Notes under the pieces: model-generated
The model's database searches: none
What the model saw: the letters and a program-made list of their open reading frames with translations, nothing else
What the model was told of the DNA's origin: nothing
NCBI RefSeq assembly: GCF_014644735.1
Contig: NZ_BMKZ01000001.1
Span: forward strand, 124,001-188,000
Direction: 5' to 3'
Origin: Caldalkalibacillus thermarum
Lineage (GTDB): Bacteria > Bacillota > Bacilli > Caldalkalibacillales > Caldalkalibacillaceae
Length of the DNA stretch: 64,000 bases
Translations under genes and position numbers: made by a program
Shown: positions 1 to 8,755 of the stretch, piece after piece
Layout: every line of letters begins with the position of its first letter
Position numbering within the stretch: the first letter of the stretch is position 1

Positions 1-434
1 TGAACGATGACCTGCTCATGGCAGACGGGGGATTGTGGGCCAACAATCCTTCATTTGTCGCCCTGATTGAGGCGCTGAACGTTTTTGGCCAACAAGTGGA
101 GGAAGTGAACATTTTATCCCTGGGCACAGGGAAGCAGAAGATCACTTTTGATCCGGGCGGCAAACCGGGCTGGGGCCTGAGTCAATGGATTCAGCTTAAA
201 TGGCGGCCGTTTAGGATCACTCCCAAACTGATTGACCTGGCACTGCATGTGACCTCTGAATCGATTACCTATCAATGTCAAATGCTGCTAGGCAGACGTA
301 TGCTGCGCCTTAACCAGGAGTTGGGCAAGGAAATTCCCATTGACGACATCGGTAAAATTGACGAACTGATTCAGCTGGCTGATCAAGTGTATGAACAAAG
401 ACAAGCGGAGATCGATGCGTTTTTGGCTCACTAG
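1..434 (+). CDS. Patatin-like phospholipase, C-terminal part (5' end outside window)
   Basis: The reading frame is open from the first bases and ends at a TAG at 434, so only the C-terminal ~143 residues are seen. It contains ADGGLWANNPS, the Asp-Gly-Gly block holding the catalytic Asp of patatin-type Ser/Asp lipases, followed by a strand of the type NILSLGTG. The nucleophile GxSxG motif must lie upstream. Patatin lipases of this type release fatty acids from membrane phospholipids; some are CBASS effectors (CapV), but no cyclase is visible here, so that role is only a possibility. The stop is 13 bp before the methylase gene that follows on the same strand. Confidence 0.8.
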   Translation, partial: NDDLLMADGGLWANNPSFVALIEALNVFGQQVEEVNILSLGTGKQKITFDPGGKPGWGLSQWIQLKWRPFRITPKLIDLALHVTSESITYQCQMLLGRRMLRLNQELGKEIPIDDIGKIDELIQLADQVYEQRQAEIDAFLAH

Positions 435-447
435 GAGAGGTTAAGCA

Positions 448-2670
448 ATGAATAAGATCAAACAAGCATCCGCTTCTTTTTCGAAGCAAGGGAACACCGG
501 GCAAAGGCAAACGGAAGTTGCCCGAAAGCAGCAGGGTTCTGAATGTTCTGCCGTCTATTTAACCTTACAACAGGCGGCCGAATACCTGGCAGTCTCTCCG
601 GCTACAGTCAAAAACTGGGTGAAAACCGGCCTTATACGGCACATAGTCTTTCAAAATGGTCAACGCATGGTGGCGAGAGCTGAAATCGACCAGCTCTCCC
701 GGCTGATCGAACAGGGAGAATTGAACCGTTTGCGGAAAAGGAGAAACAAAAGGGCGGTCAAGGGAAGGTTGATTCCAAGCGAATACGTGAGTTTCAAGCC
801 TTATGCCGGGTTGACAGCAGAGATTATGCAAGTGGCAGATCCTTTTTTGCGAACGGCAACCACACAACAAGCCACGAGATATATCCGTTTGATTTTATGT
901 GAATGTGTCCTGCAATTATGGCGGCATAAGCATGCTTCACATGGTTTCCATGGCAAGGAAAGGGATGCTCTTACCCCAGGGTCAGGGACTTCATTGACTG
1001 CCGGCTGGTTAACCGGAGAGGTTCAACTTGGCTGGCTGTCGCGGCTTTTGACCGGGCTGATACATACGGATGGCTTGTCTCCGGATGAGAAGGAGCTGTT
1101 AGACCGTCTGCACCCCTTAGATATTCCCTATGTAGAAGGGGAAGATTTCCTGGGCCTGGTCTATCTTTCGTTAAGTCAATTGGGGCAGCGGAAACAATAT
1201 GGACAATACTATACACCCTCGTCTCTGGTCAGGGAGATGGTTGAAAGTTGTCTGGATCAGCTTGAGATTACAGAGAAAGTAAAAATAATGGATCCTTGTT
1301 GCGGATCTGGAAATTTTTTATTAAAGCTGTTTCAACATTTAAAATCCCGCTTGTGTGCATTGGGATTTTCTGTGCAAGAGGCAGAAAAACACCTGTTTCA
1401 ATCTTGTTTGTTGGGTATGGATATTGACCCGGTGGCCGTCACTTTAACCAAAATCAATTTGGCCCTGGCTGCCGATCATTTGCCCGCCGAAATGCCCGTC
1501 TTCCAGATACAGGTCCGCGATTTTCTGGCGCAGGGAACTGACTTGCAGAAGAAGGATGCTGCATCTTTTGATGTCATGATAGGCAATCCGCCCTGGGGCT
1601 CCACGTTTGGTCTCTCCGCAAAAAAAGAATTAAAAACCCGCTTTCGTTCGGCCCGCTATTTGGTGGACTCGTTCAGCCTGTTTGTAGAGCAGGCTGTCAG
1701 ATTGTTAAAGCCAGGCGGGATTTTAAACTTTGTCCTCCCTGAGGCCATGTTGTCTGTCAGCGGCCACCGGCCTGTCAGGGAGTTTCTGCTGGAACAGACA
1801 CAGCTTTTAGATATTCACTTGCTAGGCAACACCTTTACTGGCGTGCACAGCCCTGTCATTACCTTCATGGCCCAGCGCCAAGCCGGTGAAAAGAAAAATC
1901 ATTGTGTTTATGTCAGGGGGATAGGGAAGGGGCATCGAATCCTTCAACAACGCTTTAAGAACAATCACGCTTGTGTGTTCAATGTTTATTGCACAGATGA
2001 TGATGACCGTTTACTTCGTTACCTGCGTTCCCATCCTGCGGCCACTTGTTTGCAAGGAAAGGCGGCCTTTGCTCTGGGGATTGTCACGGGTAACAATCAG
2101 AAATTCCTGGTGAGTCAACAACAGCGGGACACGGAACCCATCTTAAAGGGAAGTGACATTTTTAAATACCGGGCAAGACCAGCTGCCACGCATATCCGTT
2201 TTCAGCCTGACCAGTTTCAACAAGTGGCGCCACTTAAGTATTACCGGGCCAAGGAAAAACTGATTTACCGCTTTATCAACCGGACGCTGGTCTTTGCCTA
2301 TGACAACCAGCAACATCTCACCTTGAACAGCGCCAACATTCTTGTACCAGAGACATCGGAGCTGGACATTAAATACCTCCTGGCTGTGCTGAATTCCAAA
2401 ACGATCCAGTACTTTTACCAATTAAGTTTTTGTTCAGTGAAAGTGTTGCGGCATTACCTGGAAGCTGTCCCCATTCCATTGGCCTCCCCAAACAAGCAGC
2501 AATTTGTCGCCCAGCTGGTGGATCAGCTGCTCTCAGCCGAGAGGCCATCTGACCGGAAAGCTTGGTATGAGGACATTGAAGAGGAAATCATGGATCTGTT
2601 TGAATTAAACAGCAGCCAAAAAAGGCGTATCAATCAAACGGTAGCCCATATTCATTACCTGGATGATTAA
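448..2670 (+). CDS. N6-adenine DNA methyltransferase with N-terminal HTH domain
   Basis: 740 residues. Residues ~37-80 form an excisionase/MerR-like helix-turn-helix (LTLQQAAEYLAVSPATVKNW). The central part is a class I SAM methylase: motif I DPCCGSGNF near residue 282 and the adenine-specific motif IV GNPPWG near 379. The C-terminal ~250 residues resemble the TaqI/Eco57I-type target-recognition region (hydrophobic strands and a LNSKTIQYFY segment). No endonuclease motif is seen in the N-terminus, where type IIG enzymes carry one, and no separate nuclease gene follows: the next gene is convergent cshA. It is therefore an orphan or solitary methylase, or the modification part of a defence locus continuing to the left. 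The RBS AGGAGAGG lies just before the ATG. Confidence 0.85.
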   Translation: MNKIKQASASFSKQGNTGQRQTEVARKQQGSECSAVYLTLQQAAEYLAVSPATVKNWVKTGLIRHIVFQNGQRMVARAEIDQLSRLIEQGELNRLRKRRNKRAVKGRLIPSEYVSFKPYAGLTAEIMQVADPFLRTATTQQATRYIRLILCECVLQLWRHKHASHGFHGKERDALTPGSGTSLTAGWLTGEVQLGWLSRLLTGLIHTDGLSPDEKELLDRLHPLDIPYVEGEDFLGLVYLSLSQLGQRKQYGQYYTPSSLVREMVESCLDQLEITEKVKIMDPCCGSGNFLLKLFQHLKSRLCALGFSVQEAEKHLFQSCLLGMDIDPVAVTLTKINLALAADHLPAEMPVFQIQVRDFLAQGTDLQKKDAASFDVMIGNPPWGSTFGLSAKKELKTRFRSARYLVDSFSLFVEQAVRLLKPGGILNFVLPEAMLSVSGHRPVREFLLEQTQLLDIHLLGNTFTGVHSPVITFMAQRQAGEKKNHCVYVRGIGKGHRILQQRFKNNHACVFNVYCTDDDDRLLRYLRSHPAATCLQGKAAFALGIVTGNNQKFLVSQQQRDTEPILKGSDIFKYRARPAATHIRFQPDQFQQVAPLKYYRAKEKLIYRFINRTLVFAYDNQQHLTLNSANILVPETSELDIKYLLAVLNSKTIQYFYQLSFCSVKVLRHYLEAVPIPLASPNKQQFVAQLVDQLLSAERPSDRKAWYEDIEEEIMDLFELNSSQKRRINQTVAHIHYLDD

Positions 2671-2692
2671 CCTTGATGCCTGGCTTTAACCA

Positions 2693-4066
2693 TTACTGGC
2701 GGTGCTTACGTCTTTTCATTCCGTGTGCGTATTTCTTTTTCTTCACCTGCAGGGGAGCCTCAGCTGTAAGCCGGACCGGGGTTTGATCAGGTTCTTTGGT
2801 CAATAATTTCAAGGCTGCGGCCACCAATGTGACGGAATCTTGTTCCTCAAGCAGCGCTTGAGCCATGCGTTGGAAAACTTGAAGGTCCCCTTCTTCTGCC
2901 ACCCTTAAAAGTTTCTCCATGGCTGCTTGCTGCCGGCCTTTTAATACTTCACTAATAGTGGGAATCCGCTTCTTCTCTAGTTTGCGCCTAATGAGGTGCT
3001 CAATTGTTTTTAAATGGTTCAGTTCACGCGGGACAACAAAGGTGATCGCTTTTCCGGTTTGTCCGGCCCGTCCTGTGCGGCCGATCCGGTGCACATAATT
3101 TTCAGGGTCCTGCGGAATGTCAAAGTTACAGACATGGGTCACACCCTGAATATCCAGGCCACGGGCAGCCACATCAGTGGCTACCAAAATATCAATTGAT
3201 CCGGTCCGGAATAGGTTAATCACCTGGTCCCGTCTGGCTTGGCTCAAATCACCGTGAATCCCTTCAGCCAAGTATCCCCGGCGTTTTAGTGCCTCAGAAA
3301 GTTCATCCACCCGGCGTTTTGTACGCCCGAACACAATAGCCAATTCAGGGGACTCCAGATCAAGGAGGCGGCAGAGGATATCAAACTTTTGCTTTTCCTG
3401 CACCTCAAGATAATATTGCTCGATTAAAGGCACGGTCACTTGCTTAACCTTTATCTTTACTTCTGCTGGATGCCGCATAAAGCGCAGGGCCAGCTCTTTT
3501 ATCGGCTCCGGCATGGTGGCTGAAAACAGCAGCGTTTGTTTTTCTTGGGGGCATTGTTCCAATATAGCGGTGATGTCATCAATAAACCCCATGTTCAGCA
3601 TCTCATCTGCTTCATCCAACACGACATGGCGTATATGAGCCAGACGCAGGGTTTTGCGGCGCAAATGGTCCAATAAGCGTCCAGGTGTCCCGACAATCAC
3701 CTGTGGATATTGTTTTAAGGCTTTGATTTGGCGATTGATGTCCTGCCCGCCATAGACAGGCAGCACCTTCACTTTTTTAAACTCACCAATCCGGTTCAAT
3801 TCTTCGGCCACTTGAATCGTCAGTTCACGGGTTGGTGTGATGACCAGTCCTTGTATATGGTTAGCATGGGCTTGTATACCTTCAATCATGGGGATGCCAA
3901 AAGCAGCGGTTTTTCCCGTACCGGTCTGGGCCTGGCCAATCAGGTCTTGACCTTTTAAAGCCAATGGGATCGCTTCGGCCTGGATGGGTGTGGCTTCTTC
4001 AAACCCCATTTTGGCTAAAGCTCGCTTAACGGGTTCCGAGATATTTAATGCTTGAAAATGTGTCAA
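2693..4066 (-). CDS. cshA: DEAD-box RNA helicase CshA
   Basis: 457 residues; B. subtilis CshA is slightly longer. N-terminal Q motif ([11 protein letters not shown]), Walker [14 protein letters not shown] box, SAT motif, then the helicase C domain with [10 protein letters not shown]. The C-terminal tail is short and basic ([17 protein letters not shown]), as expected for RNA binding. It unwinds structured RNA in ribosome assembly and in the RNA degradosome. The start codon is TTG at 4066, supported by AAAGGAG 11 nt upstream; no ATG lies nearby in frame. The cold-shock gene lies upstream on the same strand, with a strong terminator between them, so cshA is probably transcribed separately. Confidence 0.93.
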   Translation of the reverse strand: MTHFQALNISEPVKRALAKMGFEEATPIQAEAIPLALKGQDLIGQAQTGTGKTAAFGIPMIEGIQAHANHIQGLVITPTRELTIQVAEELNRIGEFKKVKVLPVYGGQDINRQIKALKQYPQVIVGTPGRLLDHLRRKTLRLAHIRHVVLDEADEMLNMGFIDDITAILEQCPQEKQTLLFSATMPEPIKELALRFMRHPAEVKIKVKQVTVPLIEQYYLEVQEKQKFDILCRLLDLESPELAIVFGRTKRRVDELSEALKRRGYLAEGIHGDLSQARRDQVINLFRTGSIDILVATDVAARGLDIQGVTHVCNFDIPQDPENYVHRIGRTGRAGQTGKAITFVVPRELNHLKTIEHLIRRKLEKKRIPTISEVLKGRQQAAMEKLLRVAEEGDLQVFQRMAQALLEEQDSVTLVAAALKLLTKEPDQTPVRLTAEAPLQVKKKKYAHGMKRRKHRQ

Positions 4067-4111
4067 GTTAGTTCAAACTCCTTTTTTCTTTTCTTAGATA
4101 TAACATGTTCA

Positions 4112-4153
4112 ATAAAAAAGAGCATGATCCGTTAATAACGGAACAATGCTCTT
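4112..4153 (-). terminator. Rho-independent terminator of the cold-shock gene
   Basis: Outer arms AAGAGCAT (4119-4126) and ATGCTCTT (4146-4153) enclose an inner CCGTTA/TAACGG hairpin. On the minus strand the stem is followed by TTTTTTATTG. It lies just after the csp stop codon and before cshA. Confidence 0.85.
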
Positions 4154-4173
4154 GTCAATGTCATCTTTGCTGT

Positions 4174-4371
4174 TTACAAGCGCACGACATTGGCAGCTTG
4201 AGGTCCGCGTTTGCCTACCACAATATCAAATTGGACGCTTTCGCCTTCCTCAAGGGTTTTAAAGCCTTCACCCTCGATGGCTGTGTAGTGGACGAACACA
4301 TCGTTTCCTTCGGGGCTTTCGATAAATCCAAAACCTTTTTCAGAGTTAAACCATTTTACTTTGCCGACCAT
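4174..4371 (-). CDS. Cold shock protein (CspA/CspB family)
   Basis: 65 residues, the normal size for a single S1-like cold-shock domain. The nucleic-acid-binding motifs RNP1 (KGFGFIE, ~15-21) and RNP2 (VFVHY, ~26-30) are intact. The protein is a cytosolic RNA chaperone that melts secondary structure in mRNAs. The RBS AAGGAGG precedes the ATG. The 5' untranslated region is about 110 nt, typical of cold-inducible csp mRNAs. It is upstream of cshA, another RNA-remodelling factor. The exact paralogue (cspB, cspC or cspD) cannot be told from sequence alone. Confidence 0.96.
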   Translation of the reverse strand: MVGKVKWFNSEKGFGFIESPEGNDVFVHYTAIEGEGFKTLEEGESVQFDIVVGKRGPQAANVVRL

Positions 4372-4515
4372 GTTACGGCCTCCTTACTTAAAAATTTGTT
4401 GATTAAAAACTGAATACTTTCACTTGTTGCGCCTTGCACAGAGGCCGAACAGGTTGCAGTAATTCAACTTTTAATCAAACTAATCTTATTATACCATTAT
4501 TTTTCAAGAAAGCAA
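4372..4515 (-). promoter_or_regulatory. csp promoter and long 5' leader
   Basis: On the minus strand TTGCTT (4510-4515), a 16-bp spacer and TATAAT (4488-4493) with an upstream TGG form an extended sigma-A promoter. Transcription would start near 4481, giving a leader of ~110 nt before the ATG at 4371, the size used for cold-dependent translation control in csp genes. Confidence 0.65.
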
Positions 4516-4550
4516 GAAATAATTGTGTGCTCCCCATGGATAATGGTTTG

Positions 4551-4559
4551 TGATATAAT
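4551..4559 (+). promoter_or_regulatory. Extended -10 promoter for the TPR membrane protein gene
   Basis: TGATATAAT at 4551-4559 is a TGn-extended -10 without a clear -35. A start of transcription near 4565 would leave upstream TTG/ATG codons (4566, 4572) leaderless, which helps choose the TTG at 4596 as the start. Confidence 0.5.
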
Positions 4560-4595
4560 ATTTGTTTGACGATGAACAAGAGCAGGGTGTTGACA

Positions 4596-5177
4596 TTGAA
4601 AAGGACTGTCATTTTTATTTTGGCCCTTATCATCATGGTTCTGTTTGTTTCGGTTGTTCTAGTGGTCTTATTTTCTGGGGCCTCCCTGTGGCTGTATGCC
4701 CTTATATATCTTGTCCTTATTTTTTTGTGGTATAAGCCTGCGCTTGTTTTTTATCATTCTTTCCGGGCTGGGCATATGTTAAAGCAGGGAGACCTGAAGG
4801 GCGTCAGCCTAAGTTACCAACATATTGCCCGTCTGAAACGGCATGAAGGATATGGGGATTACGCCCAAGGATTGGCCTGTTACTATCAACGGGACTGGCA
4901 TCAAGCGAAGGCCGCTTTCGAAAAAGCATTAGAGCGGGGAATTAAGACGCAGCCAAAAACGACAGAACCACTCACCAAGATGGCACTGATGGCAGTGAAT
5001 ATGCAACTGGGCAAGCAGCGTGAAGCAAAGCGGTGGATGGTTGACATAGAAGAGCAGTTGGCTGAAGGAAGACGCTTATCTTCCAAACTTTTAGCCCTGT
5101 TTTACGCCCTGAAGGGAGAATGGCTGTATCATCAGGGGCGGAAACAGGCAGAACAACTGCTGCAAACCCGCGGTTAG
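4596..5177 (+). CDS. Membrane-anchored TPR-like protein, unknown function
   Basis: 193 residues. Two hydrophobic segments (about residues 4-26 and 31-53) are followed by a soluble helical domain with a TPR-like repeat (YAQGLACYYQRDWHQAKAAF). TPR folds hold protein partners; no partner is evident. The start is taken as TTG 4596 because AGGGTG ends 6 nt before it and the predicted mRNA begins only near 4565; an upstream TTG or ATG would give a longer N-terminus. It ends 25 bp before murC and may be co-transcribed with it. I do not recognise a named family. Confidence 0.7.
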   Translation: MKRTVIFILALIIMVLFVSVVLVVLFSGASLWLYALIYLVLIFLWYKPALVFYHSFRAGHMLKQGDLKGVSLSYQHIARLKRHEGYGDYAQGLACYYQRDWHQAKAAFEKALERGIKTQPKTTEPLTKMALMAVNMQLGKQREAKRWMVDIEEQLAEGRRLSSKLLALFYALKGEWLYHQGRKQAEQLLQTRG

Positions 5178-5202
5178 GCTGTATTGTGGATGGAGGTAGG
5201 CA

Positions 5203-6507
5203 ATGATGACAACATATCATTTTATTGGGATCAAAGGGTCAGGGATGAGTGCTTTGGCCCAAATTTTGCACGATCTGGGGCACCAGGTGCAAGGCTCTGA
5301 TGTGGCCACTTTTTACTTCACACAACAACCCCTTGAAGAAAAAGGCATTCCCATTTATCCTTTTTCCAAGGAGAATATCAAGCCCGGCATGACGGTGGTT
5401 GCGGGAAATGCCTTTAAAGAGGATCACGAGGAAATCGAACAAGCCCGGGCAATAGGGGTTCCGGTTTACCGTTATCATGACTATTTAGGCCAGTTAACCC
5501 AGGGGTACACCAATGTTGCCGTCACTGGCACCCATGGCAAAACGTCCACGACCGGATTGCTTGCCCATGTGCTCAGTGCCATCCGGCCCACCTCGTTTTT
5601 GATTGGGGACGGAACGGGAAAAGGAGAGAAAAACAGCCAGTATTTTGTTTATGAGGCTTGTGAGTACCGCCGCCATTTTCTGGCATATCACCCCGATTAT
5701 CAAATTATCACCAACATTGATTTTGACCATCCCGACTATTTTCGCGATTTAGACGATGTGGTGGATGCTTTTCAAAGTTTGGCCAACCAGACCAAAAAAA
5801 TGATCGTTGCTTGCGGAGATGACCCCCATGTCGGGCGTTTAGAATTCCCTGTAGATATGTTGACCTACGGGTTTAAGCCGCACAACGAACTGCAGGCTGA
5901 AATATTAAGCGCCGGTGAACGGGGCATGACTTTTGCAGCTTGGTATCGCGGAGAGCAGCTAGGGGAGTTTCATCTCCCTCTGTACGGCCGCCACAATGTG
6001 CTCAATGCGCTGGCTGTGATTGGCGTTTGCCTGGCAGAGAAGCTGCCCATGGCTGATGTGAAACACCATTTGGCCACCTTTGGCGGTGTGAAGCGGCGCT
6101 TCTCAGAGAAAGTGTGGATAAAAGGCAACATTTTGATTGACGACTACGCGCACCATCCCGCTGAGATTAGAGCCACCATCGAAGCCGCCCGTATTAAATA
6201 CCCTGACCGCAAGCTGGTCTCTATTTTCCAGCCTCATACCTTTTCGCGCACGGAAGCGTTTCTAAATGAGTTTGCAGAGGCCCTGTCGCTGGCGGATGAG
6301 GTCTATTTATGTGATATTTTTGCCTCGGCACGGGAAAAACAAGGTACTTTGACCATTGAAGATTTGATGCGTAAACTGCCTGAGTCCCGTTTAATCAGTG
6401 AGGCGACAGTGGACCAGCTGCATCATTACTCCAATGCAGTTTTGCTGTTTATGGGAGCGGGTGACATTCAAAAGGTGCAGCATGCCCTGGAAAAAAGCCT
6501 ATCTTAG
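5203..6507 (+). CDS. murC: UDP-N-acetylmuramate--L-alanine ligase MurC
   Basis: 434 residues, full length. The N-terminal Rossmann domain has the glycine-rich [13 protein letters not shown] motif, the central Mur ligase domain has the ATP-binding [11 protein letters not shown] loop, and the C-terminal domain has the [10 protein letters not shown] motif typical of MurC. The enzyme adds L-Ala to UDP-MurNAc in the cytoplasm, the first amino acid of the peptidoglycan stem peptide. GGAGGT (5192-5197) serves two consecutive ATGs; the second (5206) is slightly better spaced. The next conserved neighbours are ytxG and ytxH, as in B. subtilis, although ~4 kb of other genes is interposed here. Confidence 0.97.
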   Translation: MMTTYHFIGIKGSGMSALAQILHDLGHQVQGSDVATFYFTQQPLEEKGIPIYPFSKENIKPGMTVVAGNAFKEDHEEIEQARAIGVPVYRYHDYLGQLTQGYTNVAVTGTHGKTSTTGLLAHVLSAIRPTSFLIGDGTGKGEKNSQYFVYEACEYRRHFLAYHPDYQIITNIDFDHPDYFRDLDDVVDAFQSLANQTKKMIVACGDDPHVGRLEFPVDMLTYGFKPHNELQAEILSAGERGMTFAAWYRGEQLGEFHLPLYGRHNVLNALAVIGVCLAEKLPMADVKHHLATFGGVKRRFSEKVWIKGNILIDDYAHHPAEIRATIEAARIKYPDRKLVSIFQPHTFSRTEAFLNEFAEALSLADEVYLCDIFASAREKQGTLTIEDLMRKLPESRLISEATVDQLHHYSNAVLLFMGAGDIQKVQHALEKSLS

Positions 6508-6541
6508 TCTGATAAACAAAAACTCCACTTTTGTCCCTCTT

Positions 6542-6569
6542 ACCTAGTTTGACAAACCTGCATAATGTA
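6542..6569 (+). promoter_or_regulatory. Sigma-K-like promoter before the YjcZ-like gene
   Basis: AC at 6542-6543, a 17-nt spacer, then CATAATGTA (6561-6569) fit the sigma-K pattern AC-N16/17-CATAnnnTA. This agrees with late sporulation expression of YjcZ-type peptides. A TTGACA within it has no matching -10. Confidence 0.5.
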
Positions 6570-6624
6570 TTAGTGACCACCTACCCGGGAAGGGTGACAC
6601 ATACAAAAGGAGGGACATGGGAGC

Positions 6625-6732
6625 ATGAGCGGTAAAGCACCAGTTTATTCTTTTCACGGAGGATTTACGCTAATTGTGGTGTTGTTTATCTTGCTGGTTA
6701 TTGTCGGCTGCAGCTGCTGGGGTTATTGGTAG
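6625..6732 (+). CDS. YjcZ-family small sporulation membrane peptide
   Basis: 35 residues: a short N-terminus ending in SFHGG, one strongly hydrophobic helix (FTLIVVLFILLVIVG) and a Cys/Trp/Tyr end (CSCWGYW). This is the layout of the YjcZ/YqfX-type Bacillus peptides found in spores. It is preceded by AAAGGAGGG, with 12 nt to the ATG, and followed by a strong terminator. The upstream sigma-K-like promoter supports expression in the mother cell. The biochemical role of the family is not known. Confidence 0.8.
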   Translation: MSGKAPVYSFHGGFTLIVVLFILLVIVGCSCWGYW

Positions 6733-6768
6733 AGCGGGCTAGCTCATGTAAAGGCAAAGGATACGGAA

Positions 6769-6799
6769 GCCACTGGTTGAACAGCCAGTGGCTATTTTA
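6769..6799 (+). terminator. Rho-independent terminator after the YjcZ-like gene
   Basis: GCCACTGG (6769-6776) pairs perfectly with CCAGTGGC (6785-6792), followed by TATTTTA. Confidence 0.8.
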
Positions 6800-6877
6800 C
6801 TCTATTAAAGGCTTTCCTCCCTAATCAAGAAAGGCTATAATGACAATGACAATGGTAGCAGGAAAAGGAGTCTGTCC

Positions 6878-7642
6878 ATGTGGTCTGTCATGATGAAAAA
6901 AAGCATCCTGAAAGCGCTACTTATCTTTATGTTGATTATCGTTTTGATATGGATTAATCATCGTTATTTAAACTGGAAACCGTTAACGATCCGGGAATGG
7001 ATGACCTCTTTCGGCTGGTATGCACCCTTGGTATTTATTCTTCTGTTCACCATCCGTCCCTTGTTGCTATTTCCGTCTTCCATTTTGACCATCGCAGCGG
7101 GGCTGGCCTTTGGTCCCTTCTTGGGAACACTGTATTCGTTGATCGGCTTAATGATCAGTGCTGTAATAGCGTTTGGTGTGGCCAGGAAGCTGGGTAAAGA
7201 AATTGTACAGAAAAGATGGACAGGCAGATTTAGGACGCTCGAGATCCAACTTGAGCAAAACGGATTTTTCTATGTATTAGTTTTGCGTTTGATACCGTTT
7301 ATCAATTTTGATTTGATCAGCTACTTAGCTGGCATCTCCAAAGTGCGCTTACGCTCGTTTTTTTATGCCACATTCATTGGGGTCATTCCTGGTACATACG
7401 GTTATACGTTTGTCGGCCATACCCTTGTTGAACGGGACCCGGTGATGATTATGAAGCTGGTTGTGATCTTTGCCCTATTGATTGCTGTTCCGTTGATCTT
7501 TCGCAAGAAGCTGGCGGCCAAAGTGGGGCTTTTCCCTGCCAAAGAGCAAAAAGAGGACCGGCTGGACAGCCAAGCCGATGATCATAAACCTGCTGTCATG
7601 ACCGGCCAGGAAAACAACAAACACTCTAACTCTATGTACTAA
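6878..7642 (+). CDS. TVP38/TMEM64 (DedA-like) family membrane protein
   Basis: 254 residues with about six hydrophobic segments. The VTT/SNARE-associated core is seen as RPLLLFPSSILTIAAGLAFG (residues ~63-82) and RLIPFINFDLISYLAG (~139-154) with a conserved Pro/Gly pattern. The C-terminus after residue ~220 is hydrophilic. Relatives of this superfamily act in lipid transbilayer movement or membrane homeostasis; the substrate here is unknown. AAGGAG lies 7 nt before the ATG. It stands alone, convergent with the MBL hydrolase downstream. Confidence 0.85.
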   Translation: MWSVMMKKSILKALLIFMLIIVLIWINHRYLNWKPLTIREWMTSFGWYAPLVFILLFTIRPLLLFPSSILTIAAGLAFGPFLGTLYSLIGLMISAVIAFGVARKLGKEIVQKRWTGRFRTLEIQLEQNGFFYVLVLRLIPFINFDLISYLAGISKVRLRSFFYATFIGVIPGTYGYTFVGHTLVERDPVMIMKLVVIFALLIAVPLIFRKKLAAKVGLFPAKEQKEDRLDSQADDHKPAVMTGQENNKHSNSMY

Positions 7643-7704
7643 TCATGGGAGTTTTACTGCACTTTAACAAGGTTGGTTTCACCTGAACTTGAGTCCCCAT
7701 ACAT

Positions 7705-8655
7705 CTAATTCTTATGCTGCTTGGCCAGATAATCAAAAATCCCCAGGGAAGAGACCATCATATCCAATTTTAAGATTTCATACAGCTCGGTATGCTGGCG
7801 AATGTCAATTGTTTTATGATGGGCGAGGAGCTGTTCAAGTAAACTTTGCGCCAGGACCTGGGGTTCCTGTCCATTGGCATAGGCCTTTTTTCCTTCCTCC
7901 ACGAATACATCCAGCCAATGCAAGACTTGCTGGCGGGCTTCATCGACAGCGGTGGTCATGCCATAATGGCCAAAATAAATCCGTTCTATGTCTAAGCTGC
8001 ACATCCGTTCAATAGAGTGGCGCATGGCCGCTGGATCAAAATGATTGGGAGAGGTGGAAGGCAAGTACAACTGTCCCCCGGCTTCCTCCATTTGGGGATA
8101 GCGGATGCCGAATGTGTCCCCGGAAAAGATGCCGTTGCTAACAGGGTCGTATATACTGAAATGATGCCTTGAATGGCCTGGGGTGTCCAGGAATTTGAGT
8201 GTCCGTTCGGGACCAATGACCAGCGTATCCCCGTCATTTTTGACAAGCAGGCGGTCTTCCGGTACGGGGACAATAGGGTCAAACAGACGGTCAAACTGAT
8301 CTTGATAAATCGCCTTTGCCCCGGCAATCAACCGGGATGGATCAGCCAGATGGCGGGCGCCCCGCGGGTGAACCACCACTTGCGCGTGGGGACACTTTTC
8401 CAGCAATATTCCCGCGCCTCCTGCATGGTCCAGGTGGATGTGGGTGACGATGATATACTGAATGGTCTCAGGGCTCAGCCCAAGGGCATTCAGCCCCTCT
8501 AAAATATGCTGAACGCATGGGCTCGGGCCTGTTTCAATGATGGTTAACGCTTCCTCAGCGAACACATATGTGCCAGTGCGGCCGGAAAAACCCAGGTCAT
8601 AGCCGTCAATCAAATATATACCGTGTCCCAAGCCAACGGGTTGTTTCGCTGTCAT
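7705..8655 (-). CDS. MBL-fold metallo-hydrolase (class B lactamase/glyoxalase II superfamily)
   Basis: 316 residues. The metal-binding signature is HIHLDHAGG, with further ligands at DTPGHSRHH and GDTFG and a C-terminal GHYG. This builds a dinuclear zinc/iron hydrolase site; the substrate cannot be deduced. The start is set at ATG 8655, 9 nt after AAGGAG; in-frame TTG codons at 8661 and 8664 are too close to that RBS. It is downstream of the M29 aminopeptidase on the same strand with a 100-bp gap. A second, unrelated MBL protein lies at 62.2-63.0 kb. Confidence 0.87.
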   Translation of the reverse strand: MTAKQPVGLGHGIYLIDGYDLGFSGRTGTYVFAEEALTIIETGPSPCVQHILEGLNALGLSPETIQYIIVTHIHLDHAGGAGILLEKCPHAQVVVHPRGARHLADPSRLIAGAKAIYQDQFDRLFDPIVPVPEDRLLVKNDGDTLVIGPERTLKFLDTPGHSRHHFSIYDPVSNGIFSGDTFGIRYPQMEEAGGQLYLPSTSPNHFDPAAMRHSIERMCSLDIERIYFGHYGMTTAVDEARQQVLHWLDVFVEEGKKAYANGQEPQVLAQSLLEQLLAHHKTIDIRQHTELYEILKLDMMVSSLGIFDYLAKQHKN

Positions 8656-8706
8656 ATTCAACAACTCCTTTTTATATTTAAAATTTTATAACAATGGATG
8701 GTGGAC

Positions 8707-8746
8707 GGCTCCTGTCGTGAAGGTCACCCTGACACAAACAGGAGCC
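8707..8746. repeat. Inverted repeat between aminopeptidase and MBL genes
   Basis: GGCTCCTGT (8707-8715) and ACAGGAGCC (8738-8746) form a perfect 9-bp stem with a 22-nt loop just after the aminopeptidase stop. There is no T-run on either side, so it may be a processing or attenuation hairpin or a weak terminator. Confidence 0.5.
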
Positions 8747-8755
8747 TCATTGCCG

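Noticed and set aside
6547-6575. Sigma-A promoter with TTGACA before the YjcZ-like gene
   Set aside because: No -10 at 16-18 nt; the overlapping sigma-K pattern fits better.
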